Assembly: GCF_042655305.1 (NCBI RefSeq)
Contig: NZ_JBHSLR010000006.1
Source: Arcanobacterium_A bovis
Lineage (GTDB): Bacteria > Actinomycetota > Actinomycetes > Actinomycetales > Actinomycetaceae
Length of the DNA: 64,000 nucleotides
Strand: one strand, 5' to 3'
This document shows, one piece after another, positions 16,662 to 25,881 of the stretch (the first letter of the stretch is position 1; each line of letters starts with the position of its first letter). Both the position numbers and the translations under genes were made by a program. Under the pieces are notes generated by a model. It saw only the letters and a program-made list of their open reading frames with translations. It ran no database searches and had not been told where the DNA came from.

Positions 16662-19256
16662 TTACTTCCCTGCCTTTGCAACGTTTGCCAATACTGTGTG
16701 GCTGACGAGTCCGCGCGCCAACGGCGTCGGATGGAGCGATGTCAGCGTGTTTACCGAGCCTGCGGTATCAACTGGTTTCTTGGGATTCGCACCTTCTGGA
16801 AGATCAAATTCCGAACTTGGTAGCGGCTTGTACCAAGCGCCCTGTGGAATCGACATAACTCCGGGGGCGATACGCTCGGTGACCTTCGCCTGCAGCTGCA
16901 CGGTGCCGCGCTCGTTGTAAACGAAGACGACGTCGTCGTTCTTGATGCCACGTTCGTGAGCATCAATCGGATTGATCCATGCAGTCTGAATATGTGCTTC
17001 TTTCAGCCAGTCCACATTTCCGTAGCTGGAGTGGGTACGACCCTTGAAGTGGTGTCCGATCACCTGGAGCGGATACTTCTTGTTCTCGCGTGCCTCGAGT
17101 GCGCCTTCCCACGTGTCGGTGAACTCAGGGATCGGTGCGATGTGCTCGCCACGCATCTTCGGGCGGAAGACGCCGTATTCCCACTTCTCGGCAAGGTTCG
17201 CCAAACGCTGGGAGTAGATTTCGATCTTTCCTGACGGCGTATCGAGTGGATGTGCGCCCGGATCGGTACGGAAATCCTTTAGTGGAATGCTTGGGCCCTT
17301 GTTTTCGCGGTAAATTCCCATCTTCTTCCACTCGTCATAGGTAGGAAGTGTTGGGGACTTCTCGCGCGAAGCCTCAATGGTTGCGCGCAACCATTCTTCG
17401 CGGGTCTTTCCTCCGGTGTAGGCATCTTTGATGCCGAGCTTGTCTGCGAGCTCAGCACAGATGTCAAACATCGACTTGCACTCGTAGAGCGGCTCAATTG
17501 CCTGTTCAGACACGATTCCGTAAGCCATTGGGCCGCCGTTTTCGCCACCGTGGAAATCGAATTCTTCGGCGGTGGATGTGCCTGGAAGAATGTAATCCGA
17601 GTAGCGTGCCGAAACCGTGTACATGATGTCACACGTAACGATGAGCTCAGCCTTTGACTCGTCTTGGAGGATTTCAACGGAAGTGTTGTTATCGCCAGTC
17701 TGGTTGACGAGGGAGTTTGAACCGTATTGGAACACTGCCTTGATTGGAACATCAAGCTTGGTGTTTTCCGGTTGCATATTGGCATCAACTGGAACTTTCA
17801 GTTCGCGGGAGCCATCTTCTGGCTTCACGCCAACACCAGCATTGAACGTGTTCATCTTCGGACCATGATCCACTGCGTCAAGCCAGCTGAAGCAGGAAAT
17901 GATCTTATTTGAAGAGTTCTTCAAGCCGGAGACGAACGGGCGCTTAATGCCGAAACCAGCTGCTGATTCACGTGCTCCAGTGCCGCCACCGCTAATGCCG
18001 ATATTTCCGGTTACGCAGGCAAGCAAGAAGATTGCGCGAGAGGTGTTTTCTCCGTTTGCGTGGCGCTGCGGTCCCCATCCTTGCGTGATTGCACATGGCT
18101 TTGCGCCGGCAATTTCGCGAGCGAGCTGGCGAATCCGGTTGGCAGGAACGCCGGTGATTTCCGCGGCCCACTCAGGAGTCTTTTCAACCTTGTCATAACC
18201 AGTGCCGTCAATGTAGGCGCGGTAGGAGCTGTTCGGCTTCGCGCCAGCAGGAAGGGTGTGCTCGTCAAAACCAACAGTGTATTTGTCCAAGAAAGCTTGG
18301 TCGTGCAGGTTCTCTTTGAGCATCACATGGATCATGCCAGCGATGAGCGCGGCGTCGGTGCCTGGGCGCAATGCTACCCAATCGTCACCAAGTGCAACGG
18401 CGGTTTCTGAATAGCGTGGATCAACCACGATAGTGCGTACGCCTGCATTGCGCTTCGTCTCTTGGGTAACGAAGGTGTGCCCACCGCCCGACATGCGGGT
18501 TTCGAGTGGGTTGTTACCAAACATAACCTGGAGCTTGGCGTTGCGAGCGTCGTCAAAAGAGTTTGAGCTTACCCAGCCGCCATAGAAATATGGATATGCC
18601 TGGGTGATGTTCGTGGTGGAGTAATCCGAGTAGTGATCGAGGTATCCACCGTAAGCCTTAAGCAGGCGTGCCGTTGGCGATGCCTCTGGTGGCCAGGAAC
18701 AGGCCATGATTGAACCGAGGACGCCGGTGCCGTACTGGATGTAGAAGGCTTCATTTCCGTACTTGGATTTGATTTCCTTCATCTTCTCAGCAATTTCAGT
18801 GAGTGCTTGATCCCAAGAGATCTCTTCCCACTTTTCCTCACCGCGTTTGGTTCCAGGCTTGCGCTTCATTGGCTTCTTGAGGCGATCTGGGTTGTAAATG
18901 CGGTGGCGAATTGAGCGGCCGCGCACACAAGCACGAACTTGCTGGTTGCCGAGGGTGTCGTCGCCAGTATTATCGGGAAGAACGCGCACAACCGTGCCGT
19001 CTTTCACCTGCAAACGCAGTGGGCAACGCGAGCCACAGTTTACGGTACAGGCAGACCATACTGTTTTATCGACGTCTTCCATTCCTTCAACCTGAGCGGC
19101 ATTAGCTTTGATAGGCATGCCGAGGTTGGTGGTTGTGGCAACTAGTCCAACAGCACCAGCTGCTACACCAGACCACTTGAGGAAGGTACGGCGAGAAGGT
19201 CCACGCTGCGTGGTAGGGGTGCCTTGTGTTTCGGCACTGGTAATGGTGTTATCCAT
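16662..19256 (-). CDS. dmsA: DMSO reductase-type molybdopterin catalytic subunit
   Basis: An 864-residue Mo-bisMGD oxidoreductase of the DMSO reductase family. It begins with a twin-arginine signal (SRRTFLKWSG, residues 21-30), so it is exported folded. The first Fe-S site is CTVNCGSRCPL, then QQVRACVRGRS. The C-terminal molydopterin-binding domain carries GRTHSSYGN and later domains typical of DmsA. The natural acceptor could be DMSO, TMAO or another S- or N-oxide. First gene of dmsABC; the TorD chaperone at 12585 probably helps its maturation. Confidence 0.9.
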   Translation of the reverse strand: MDNTITSAETQGTPTTQRGPSRRTFLKWSGVAAGAVGLVATTTNLGMPIKANAAQVEGMEDVDKTVWSACTVNCGSRCPLRLQVKDGTVVRVLPDNTGDDTLGNQQVRACVRGRSIRHRIYNPDRLKKPMKRKPGTKRGEEKWEEISWDQALTEIAEKMKEIKSKYGNEAFYIQYGTGVLGSIMACSWPPEASPTARLLKAYGGYLDHYSDYSTTNITQAYPYFYGGWVSSNSFDDARNAKLQVMFGNNPLETRMSGGGHTFVTQETKRNAGVRTIVVDPRYSETAVALGDDWVALRPGTDAALIAGMIHVMLKENLHDQAFLDKYTVGFDEHTLPAGAKPNSSYRAYIDGTGYDKVEKTPEWAAEITGVPANRIRQLAREIAGAKPCAITQGWGPQRHANGENTSRAIFLLACVTGNIGISGGGTGARESAAGFGIKRPFVSGLKNSSNKIISCFSWLDAVDHGPKMNTFNAGVGVKPEDGSRELKVPVDANMQPENTKLDVPIKAVFQYGSNSLVNQTGDNNTSVEILQDESKAELIVTCDIMYTVSARYSDYILPGTSTAEEFDFHGGENGGPMAYGIVSEQAIEPLYECKSMFDICAELADKLGIKDAYTGGKTREEWLRATIEASREKSPTLPTYDEWKKMGIYRENKGPSIPLKDFRTDPGAHPLDTPSGKIEIYSQRLANLAEKWEYGVFRPKMRGEHIAPIPEFTDTWEGALEARENKKYPLQVIGHHFKGRTHSSYGNVDWLKEAHIQTAWINPIDAHERGIKNDDVVFVYNERGTVQLQAKVTERIAPGVMSIPQGAWYKPLPSSEFDLPEGANPKKPVDTAGSVNTLTSLHPTPLARGLVSHTVLANVAKAGK

Positions 19257-19621
19257 GTTTACCTACTTCTCCTAGTGTCCTAAGTCCGATTCGTAATTCT
19301 CGTAATTAAGGATTGATCTTTGATTTTGAGTGCTTCATGGGCTGATCTTGCTCGTGCCTGGCGTAGCAACCACGACGGTAATAACGCAGGTAAGGCAAGA
19401 GGGCACAGTGCGGCTCTTGCTTAAAGCTTAAATTAAACGACACCTGTCGCTTAGGAAAAGAGTCCCGAAAGTCCTAGATCGGTAAAAATTTTCTGCGTTT
19501 TTGCAGGTCAGGAATTCATGAGGCTTATTTTGCGTAAATGTTTTGGGTGGGTTTGGAAGTGTGTGGTTGAGGTCTCGTTCGGTTTCTTAGTTTGTTTGGG
19601 AATAAAATCAGTGCCGTCAAA
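19257..19621. other. Gene-free region with the dms promoter side
   Basis: This 365-bp gap must hold the leftward dmsABC promoter and the upstream part of the dnaK promoter. A duplicated TCGTAATT (near 19290-19310) is the only repeat I see. TTGAT-like half-sites occur near 19313 but no symmetric FNR site. No convincing gene. Confidence 0.35.
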
Positions 19622-19642
19622 GTTGAGTGAAGTAGACTCAAG
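19622..19642 (+). promoter_or_regulatory. HAIR operator (HspR site) of the dnaK operon, overlapping the promoter
   Basis: GTTGAGT-N7-ACTCAAG matches the HspR-associated inverted repeat CTTGAGT-N7-ACTCAAG in all but the first base. The left arm TTGAGT (19623-19628) also reads as a -35 box, 17 bp before TAGTAA (19646-19651), a fair -10. HspR bound here would block the polymerase. HspR itself is encoded at the end of this operon. Confidence 0.88.
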
Positions 19643-19684
19643 AATTAGTAAGTCGATTGGACACAACTTCAATCGGGTGCAAAA

Positions 19685-19729
19685 CTTGAGAGGTATCAAT
19701 AACACAGAACTTTCGAATCCTCTCTCAAG
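19685..19729 (+). repeat. Inverted repeat in the dnaK leader
   Basis: CTTGAGAG at 19685-19692 pairs with CTCTCAAG at 19722-19729, 29 nt apart. It could fold in the leader RNA, or each arm could act as an HAIR-like half-site since both contain CTTGAG. It ends about 30 nt before the dnaK start. Confidence 0.4.
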
Positions 19730-19759
19730 AGGTTTCACATATAAAAGGAGACAACAACA

Positions 19760-21658
19760 ATGGCACGTGCAGTAGGCATTGACCTCGGAACAACCAACTC
19801 GGTTGTTACCGTTCTTGAAGGTGGCGAGCCAACCGTTATCGCAAACGCTGAAGGCGCGCGCACCACCCCATCCGTCGTCGGTTTTTCCAAAACGGGCGAA
19901 GTGCTCGTAGGAGAAATCGCCAAGCGTCAAGCGGTTACCAATGTGGATCGCACTATTTCTTCGGTTAAGCGCCACATGGGCGATAGCTCGTGGAAAGTCG
20001 ATATTGACGACAAGTCTTACAACGCTCAGCAGATCTCGGCATTCATTCTTCAGAAGCTCAAGAAGGACGCTGAAGCATACCTCGGTGAGCCAGTGACTGA
20101 TGCAGTGATTACTGTGCCGGCATACTTCAACGACGCTCAGCGTCAGGCAACTAAAGATGCTGGTCAGATTGCTGGTCTGAACGTTCAGCGCATCGTTAAT
20201 GAGCCAACGGCTGCGGCGCTCGCTTACGGTCTTGAAAAGGGCAAGGAAGACGAACTTATCCTCGTTTTCGATCTCGGTGGCGGCACGTTCGACGTCTCCC
20301 TGCTCGAAGTGAGCAAGGATGCCGACGACGATTTCTCCACCATCCAGGTGCGCGCCACCTCGGGCGATAACGAACTTGGCGGTGACGACTGGGATCAGCG
20401 CATCGTCAACTGGCTCGTTGAGCAGGTGAAGAACAACTACGGCGCAGATCTGTCGAAAGACAAGATTGCACTCCAGCGTCTGAAGGAAGCTGCTGAGCAG
20501 GCAAAGAAGGAACTCTCCTCGGCAACTTCTACGAATATCACGCTGCAGTACCTGTCGATGTCCGAAAATGGCCCGATCCACTTGGATGAGAAGCTCACGC
20601 GCGCCAAGTTCGAGGAAATGACGAAAGATCTTCTCGAGCGCACCAAGATTCCATTCCAGAAGGTCATCGAAGACGCCGGTATCAAGCTTTCCGAGATCGA
20701 TCACGTCGTGCTCGTGGGCGGTTCCACCCGTATGCCAGCGGTGACCGACGTCGTCAAGGAACTCACCGGTGGACGCGAGCCAAACAAGGGTGTAAACCCA
20801 GACGAAGTAGTTGCTGTTGGCGCTGCTTTGCAGGCAGGCGTTATCTCGGGCGATCGTACCGACGTGTTGCTTATTGACGTCACCCCGCTTTCCCTTGGAA
20901 TTGAAACCAAGGGCGGCGTCATGACGAAGCTCATCGAGCGCAACACTGCTATCCCAACGAAGCGCTCGGAGGTATTCTCCACCGCTGAGGATAACCAGCC
21001 AAGTGTGCTTATTCAGGTCTACCAGGGTGAGCGTTCCTTCGCTCGCGACAACAAGTTGCTCGGCACCTTTGAACTTTCGGGTATTGCTCCGGCTCCGCGC
21101 GGTATGCCACAGATCGAAGTTACTTTCGACATCGATGCCAACGGTATCGTCCACGTAGCTGCAAAGGATCGCGGCACTGGTAAAGAGCAGTCTGTGACCA
21201 TCACCGGCGGTTCGGCTCTCTCGAAGGAAGACATCGAGCGCATGGTCAAGGAAGCAGAAGAGCATGCTGCTGAAGACGCCAAGCGTAAAGAAGATGCCGA
21301 GGTGCGTAACACGGCTGAGCAGCAGGTCTACTCGATCGACAAGCTTATTGCCGACAATGCCGATAAGCTCGACGACGCGGTAACCACCGAGGTCAAAGAG
21401 GCAAACGATGCACTGCGCAAGGCTCTTGAAGGCGAAGATCTTGAGGCAATCAAGAAGGCGCAAGAAGAGCTGAACACCAAGTCGCAAAAGATCGGCGAAG
21501 CCCTTTATTCTCAGGCGCAAGCTGAGCAGGCTGCTGCGGGAGCTGCACCAGGAGGCGAAGGCTGGACCGACGCCGCAAAGGGAGCTAAAGCAGCTGGCGA
21601 GGACGACGTTGTCGATGCGGAAATCGTGGACGAAAACGATCAAAAGGGCAAGAACTGA
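19760..21658 (+). CDS. dnaK: Chaperone DnaK (Hsp70)
   Basis: A 632-residue Hsp70. The ATPase domain starts with GIDLGTTNSVV and carries the DLGGGTFDVS and VGGSTRMPAV signatures; the substrate-binding domain follows from about residue 365, and the C-terminus is acidic (EIVDENDQ). GGAGACAACAAC precedes the ATG. First gene of dnaK-grpE-dnaJ-hspR, with a HAIR operator upstream. A long antisense frame of 759 codons lies opposite and is a codon-bias artefact. Confidence 0.98.
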   Translation: MARAVGIDLGTTNSVVTVLEGGEPTVIANAEGARTTPSVVGFSKTGEVLVGEIAKRQAVTNVDRTISSVKRHMGDSSWKVDIDDKSYNAQQISAFILQKLKKDAEAYLGEPVTDAVITVPAYFNDAQRQATKDAGQIAGLNVQRIVNEPTAAALAYGLEKGKEDELILVFDLGGGTFDVSLLEVSKDADDDFSTIQVRATSGDNELGGDDWDQRIVNWLVEQVKNNYGADLSKDKIALQRLKEAAEQAKKELSSATSTNITLQYLSMSENGPIHLDEKLTRAKFEEMTKDLLERTKIPFQKVIEDAGIKLSEIDHVVLVGGSTRMPAVTDVVKELTGGREPNKGVNPDEVVAVGAALQAGVISGDRTDVLLIDVTPLSLGIETKGGVMTKLIERNTAIPTKRSEVFSTAEDNQPSVLIQVYQGERSFARDNKLLGTFELSGIAPAPRGMPQIEVTFDIDANGIVHVAAKDRGTGKEQSVTITGGSALSKEDIERMVKEAEEHAAEDAKRKEDAEVRNTAEQQVYSIDKLIADNADKLDDAVTTEVKEANDALRKALEGEDLEAIKKAQEELNTKSQKIGEALYSQAQAEQAAAGAAPGGEGWTDAAKGAKAAGEDDVVDAEIVDENDQKGKN

Positions 21659-21850
21659 GCTTCTTGAACCCGATTGTGGCTGAGTGAAGAATTGTGGTGA
21701 GGTCACATATTCAACACAAATCTTCACACTGTGGTGGCGCATTGCCGATGGGCGGTGCGCCACCAGCCACAAACGGAAAAGGAGCATATCAAGATCTTGC
21801 AGGTAGTAATTGAAAACCGTGATCGAGATACATCTAGGTGAGGAGCCACG

Positions 21851-22477
21851 ATGACTGAGGAAAATCTACAAGACAACCGTGATGCGGAGGAAACTCCGTT
21901 AGCCGATGTGGAAGCTACCGAATCTGCGCAGGTGAGCGAGGAATCGTCTAACTGTGGATGTGAGCAACAGCCAGCCGCTGAGGAAAACTCGGCTGGTGAC
22001 GAATCGCAGCCAGGGGAGCTATCTGAGCTTGACCAAGCTTTGCTCAGGATAACCGAACTTGAGGACGAAGTAGCGCGCCGAAAAGCTGATTTGTACAACC
22101 TGCAACAGGAGTACAACGGATACGTCAAGCGTGCGAAGGCAGACGCGGCAAACCAACAGGCCTTCGGAGTAGCAAAAGTTTTGGAAGCACTCATGGGCGT
22201 GCTCGATAACGCAGATTTGGCGCGCCAACACGGCGATTTAGAAGGCCCGGCGGGTGCTGTGATCTCTGAACTTGAATCGACGCTCGAGCGTAATTTTGAT
22301 CTCAAGCGCTTCGGTGAAGTGGGCGAGGCTTTTGATCCAGAGGTTCACGAAGCGCTAATGCACCAGACCTCGGCAGATGCCGAAACTGAACACGTGGCGC
22401 ACTTGATCCAGCCAGGCTATCGGCATGGCGAAAAGATTCTGCGCCCAGCGCGCGTTGGGGTCGTTTCGCCGCAGTAG
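21851..22477 (+). CDS. grpE: Nucleotide exchange factor GrpE
   Basis: A 208-residue GrpE. An acidic, disordered first 70 residues lead into the coiled coil (ELEDEVARRKADLYNLQQEY) and then the beta-wing with FDPEVHEALMHQ and GY..G.KILRPARVGV. It releases ADP from DnaK. GAGGAGC precedes the ATG, which stands 192 nt after dnaK and 13 nt before dnaJ. The two Cys in the acidic tail (near residue 36) are unusual for GrpE. Confidence 0.95.
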   Translation: MTEENLQDNRDAEETPLADVEATESAQVSEESSNCGCEQQPAAEENSAGDESQPGELSELDQALLRITELEDEVARRKADLYNLQQEYNGYVKRAKADAANQQAFGVAKVLEALMGVLDNADLARQHGDLEGPAGAVISELESTLERNFDLKRFGEVGEAFDPEVHEALMHQTSADAETEHVAHLIQPGYRHGEKILRPARVGVVSPQ

Positions 22478-22490
22478 GAGGTGACGCCGG

Positions 22491-23498
22491 ATGGCAAGTC
22501 AAGATTGGATGCAAAAGGATTTCTATGCCACTTTGGGCGTAGATAAATCGGCGTCGCAAGACGATATTAAAAAGGCATATCGTAAGTTGGCGCGCAAGTA
22601 TCACCCTGACCAAAATCCAGGTGACAAGGCTGCAGAAAACAAATTCAAAGAAGTTTCCGAGGCCTTTCAAGTTCTTTCGAACGAGCAGGATCGCAAACAG
22701 TACGATGCTATTCGGACGATGTCGGGCGGAGGAGCGCGCTTTTCTCCTGGTGCTGGAGGTGCTGGTGGTTTTGAGGACGTATTTTCCTCGATGTTTGGCG
22801 GCGGGAACGTTCGCTTCAACACCGGTGGCGGCGCTCCGAATCCTGGCTTCGAAGACATACTATCCTCGATGTTTGGCGCAGGTGCGCCAAAAGCGGACTC
22901 GCAAGGCGGCTTCGGTGGTTTTGGCGGGTTTGGTTCGCGGCGTCGTGAACGTGGCGACGACGTAATCACCAATGCGTCAATTCCTTTGCGCGACGCAATC
23001 GGTGGCACCACGGTTTCGGTGACGACGCCGTCCGGCAAAGTTACCGCGCGTATTCCTGCAGGCGTAACGGACGGGCAGAAAATCCGGATCAAAGGCAAAG
23101 GTCAGCCCGGCATTAACGGCGGCGAATCGGGAGATATCCTGATTAAAGTTGCTGTGGAACCCCATCCCGTTTATGAGCTGCGTGGCAAAGACGTGTACAT
23201 CAATGTGCCGGTGGCTTTTGATGAAGCGGCCTTGGGGGCAACGGTTGATGTGCCAACCCTTTACGGAGAGACTGTGCACGTCAAAGTGCCTGAGGGATCT
23301 TCTTCAGACAAAACGCTGCGAGTGCGTGGTCGGGGAGTGCAGCCCACAAAAGGCGAGGCAGGCGACATGTACGTCCGCTTGAAAGTGGTTGTGCCAAAGA
23401 AGATGTCTGAAGAAACTCGTGCTGCGGTTGAGGCTTTCAGAAAGGCTTCGGAAGGTGCTGATCCGCGCGCGGAATTCCAAAAGATGGCTCAGGTTTAA
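22491..23498 (+). CDS. dnaJ: DnaJ-family co-chaperone lacking the zinc domain
   Basis: A 335-residue J-protein. The J-domain (residues 8-75) contains the HPD motif in KYHPDQN; a Gly/Phe-rich linker of about 80 residues follows, including two near copies of an EDxxSSMFG segment; the C-terminal two beta domains follow directly. The CxxCxGxG zinc repeats of type I DnaJ are absent, so it is type II. It stimulates DnaK ATPase. An AGGAGGTGA binding site precedes the ATG. It lies between grpE and hspR. Confidence 0.93.
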   Translation: MASQDWMQKDFYATLGVDKSASQDDIKKAYRKLARKYHPDQNPGDKAAENKFKEVSEAFQVLSNEQDRKQYDAIRTMSGGGARFSPGAGGAGGFEDVFSSMFGGGNVRFNTGGGAPNPGFEDILSSMFGAGAPKADSQGGFGGFGGFGSRRRERGDDVITNASIPLRDAIGGTTVSVTTPSGKVTARIPAGVTDGQKIRIKGKGQPGINGGESGDILIKVAVEPHPVYELRGKDVYINVPVAFDEAALGATVDVPTLYGETVHVKVPEGSSSDKTLRVRGRGVQPTKGEAGDMYVRLKVVVPKKMSEETRAAVEAFRKASEGADPRAEFQKMAQV

Positions 23499-23700
23499 CG
23501 GAGTCTGGTTAACACGCTCGGGTTTGACACAGGCGTAGAAAACGATCGCTAGATTTTTGATGCAAGTGTGGAAAATGAAGCGGCACGATAGAATTTCAAT
23601 GTCGGTATTGTGCTGATCTTAAATGCGGTGCTGGTCAAAGGCAGTGCCAAAGGGCTGAGCCGAGATAACGAGATAGTTTCGAGTTGGGAGAGGAGGAACG

Positions 23701-24216
23701 ATGGCTAAAGTTTCACGCAGTGCGCCGATACTTACTGTGTCGGTTGCTGCTGAGCTTGCTGGAATGCATCCACAAACCGTGCGTCAATATGACCGCCTCG
23801 GGCTGGTGGTGGCTGGACGCACTCGTGGTGGCGGCCGTCGTTACTCCTTGAACGACGTCGACAAACTGATTGAGATCCAGCGCCTTTCCCAAGACGAAGG
23901 GATTAATCTCTCTGGAATTTCGCGCATTCTCAAACTACAAGCCGATGTGGAACGCCTAAATGAGCAGCGCATTCGCCTTGAAAAACAACTCGAGCGAGTG
24001 CGACAAGTGGGTGAGTTTATGCGCGACGAACTTGAGCGGCAAAATAGGCGTGAGAGGCGCGTTTTTGCCGCTTCTGCTTCTGGTGATGTGACGATGGCCG
24101 AGCGTATGGACCTATTGCGCCGCGCGCTTCGCAGGCAAGCTACTAGTAGCGAAAATCAAGATGTGGTGATCTGGAATCCACGTAATATGATCGTTTTGCC
24201 TGATGAATCGCTATAA
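23701..24216 (+). CDS. hspR: Heat-shock repressor HspR (MerR type)
   Basis: A 171-residue MerR-family repressor: VSVAAELAGMHPQTVRQYDRLGLV forms the HTH, followed by the GGRRYS wing and a coiled coil near residues 75-110. It binds the HAIR sequence with DnaK as corepressor, as known for Streptomyces and Mycobacterium. HAIR sites lie upstream of dnaK (19622) and clpB (36521). The ATG follows GAGAGGAGG. It starts 202 nt after dnaJ, a larger gap than usual. The C-terminal 40 residues are basic and not conserved in HspR as I know it. Confidence 0.95.
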   Translation: MAKVSRSAPILTVSVAAELAGMHPQTVRQYDRLGLVVAGRTRGGGRRYSLNDVDKLIEIQRLSQDEGINLSGISRILKLQADVERLNEQRIRLEKQLERVRQVGEFMRDELERQNRRERRVFAASASGDVTMAERMDLLRRALRRQATSSENQDVVIWNPRNMIVLPDESL

Positions 24217-24281
24217 CATCGCGGAGTGATAAGAGTTACTTGCCAAGCAGGGCACGGCACGAGGAGAGTCTGGGTGAGAAG

Positions 24282-24878
24282 ATGAATCGCTTAGAATCAC
24301 ACGCTACTGCCAATACTGCGCGTCAAGCGGCGGTGCTCGTCTTACTTTCCAGTGGGGAAAGTGAGCCGAGCATTTTGTTTACTGAGCGTGCGCGCAGTAT
24401 GCGTTTCCAAGCTGGGCAGATATGTTTTCCGGGTGGTTCGCGCGATGGAATTGAGACGCCGGAAGAAACCGCTGTTCGAGAGTGCTTCGAAGAAGTGGGA
24501 ATTCCACCGGAGCATATTAGCGTGCAGGGGCGGCTCCCAGACACGAAATTGCGAGGAAATCTCTTTCATGTGGTGCCCGTGCTGGCACGTTGGCACGGAG
24601 ATATTGAGAGTTGTCAACCAAACCGCGAGGAAGTGGAGCAGGTTCATCTCATTTCGGTAGATGATCTGGTCAATCCCGCTCATCGTTGCACTTGGCGTGT
24701 CACCGGTGACGAACAGATGCGCACCGGTCCAGCATTTGCTGTGCGTGACTTATTCATCTGGGGATTAACGGCTGAGATTACTGATGCACTTTTGAATCTT
24801 GCTGGTTGGGAAATGCCCTGGGATCAGGAGCGGATCGTCACCGTGCCGCCGCGATTCTTGGGTGCGATCTCGCGTTGA
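24282..24878 (+). CDS. Nudix hydrolase, CoA-diphosphatase-like
   Basis: A 198-residue Nudix protein. The Nudix box is intact (GGSRDGIETPEETAVRECFEEVGI) and is preceded by FTERARSMRFQAGQICFPGG, the UPF0035-like stretch that marks CoA pyrophosphatases. It likely cleaves CoA or a related nucleotide diphosphate. The ATG at 24282 lies 13-16 nt after GAGGAGAG at 24261-24268; a TTG at 24240 is an alternative start 24 nt after hspR. It may belong to the hspR transcript. It converges with the next gene. Confidence 0.82.
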   Translation: MNRLESHATANTARQAAVLVLLSSGESEPSILFTERARSMRFQAGQICFPGGSRDGIETPEETAVRECFEEVGIPPEHISVQGRLPDTKLRGNLFHVVPVLARWHGDIESCQPNREEVEQVHLISVDDLVNPAHRCTWRVTGDEQMRTGPAFAVRDLFIWGLTAEITDALLNLAGWEMPWDQERIVTVPPRFLGAISR

Positions 24879-24914
24879 GCGCTGATAGCTAGCACATGCG
24901 CTGACGGCGTTCAT

Positions 24915-25628
24915 TCACTCGTCGACGGCGAGAAACTCACCGTCTATTTCGGCAACACCACTGGCCACAAAGCTACCAAAACGCGCGGCTTTGTTTGGTT
25001 GCCACTCTTGAGCTAGACCATTGAGCACTCCGGCCATAAACGCCTCGTCTACTCCGTGCGTATTGACGACGCCGCATTCAAACGTGCCAATGAGCACCGG
25101 ATCTCGATCAGGTTCTATCACAGCAGCCCCAGAGCCAAAAGAATGGACGAGATACCATGCTCCGCTGTTGGCCGCCTGTGCGCATAATGTTTCGAGAACG
25201 CTTGCAGTGATTGAGTCAAGGGCGCTATCGCTCGAAAAAACAACTCCAAGCGACTTAACGGAGTTGGTGAACGCGGCGGCATGCTCAAGATCCGCGGAAG
25301 ATTCTACTGCGAGCACGATTAGTGACTCATTATTGCTTACAAAGCTATGCCACGTAGGAAGGGTTTCGCATAACTCGGTGAGAGTTTCGGTGTTGGGGAC
25401 AAAAACCACCGAGCTGATGAGCTGTTGACTTTCCTTCTGGGTGAGCTGCGCGAACTCATCAACGTTTGCGCGGATCGGGTTGAGTCCCAGAGCCTCGAGA
25501 TCTTGGCAGATATGGTCCAAAAGGATCGAAGCTTTCGGCGCTAACTCAGTGTTATTCGCGCTGGAAATCAGGTATATGGGTAGCAGTAGATGCCTTGGCG
25601 GCACTGGTGGCACTAGCGCTTCAGTCAT
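24915..25628 (-). CDS. PfkB-kinase-like protein with a degenerate active site
   Basis: A 237-residue protein with no clear family assignment. Its last 80 residues follow the plan of a PfkB (ribokinase/adenosine kinase) C-terminus: VNTHGVDEAFMAGVLNGLAQ, then ARFGSFVASGVAE, where kinases have D-T-x-G-A-G-D-A-F. The catalytic GAGD is replaced by GVDE, so phosphotransfer is doubtful. The N-terminal sugar-binding part and its GG motif are missing or too divergent. It may be an evolved non-kinase or a decaying gene. Reading frame is intact. Divergent from purT. Confidence 0.55.
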   Translation of the reverse strand: MTEALVPPVPPRHLLLPIYLISSANNTELAPKASILLDHICQDLEALGLNPIRANVDEFAQLTQKESQQLISSVVFVPNTETLTELCETLPTWHSFVSNNESLIVLAVESSADLEHAAAFTNSVKSLGVVFSSDSALDSITASVLETLCAQAANSGAWYLVHSFGSGAAVIEPDRDPVLIGTFECGVVNTHGVDEAFMAGVLNGLAQEWQPNKAARFGSFVASGVAEIDGEFLAVDE

Positions 25629-25881
25629 GGCGTCCCCGCGTAATCTGTAATCCGACGTCGATTAATTTCATGTATTTTCCTGCACGAAAAAGAAAATCCA
25701 CGCCTTGTACACCTCGGGAGGCTTGTGATCAAAGTGAATGACTTGAGCGTCGGCACTCCCCAAAACGAACAGAATTAAACCGATTCTACCAACAAATAAA
25801 CGGTTTCGTTTGCGCTATCGGGTGCAGAGGTGGGCAAGATTTTGGGCGCAACCTACCTAATTTCGGCTGGGCGCAACCTGC

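Noticed and set aside
19508..21787. A 759-codon frame antisense to dnaK
   Set aside because: It mirrors dnaK codon bias, has no recognisable domain and no start signals. Long antisense frames opposite dnaK are a known artefact.
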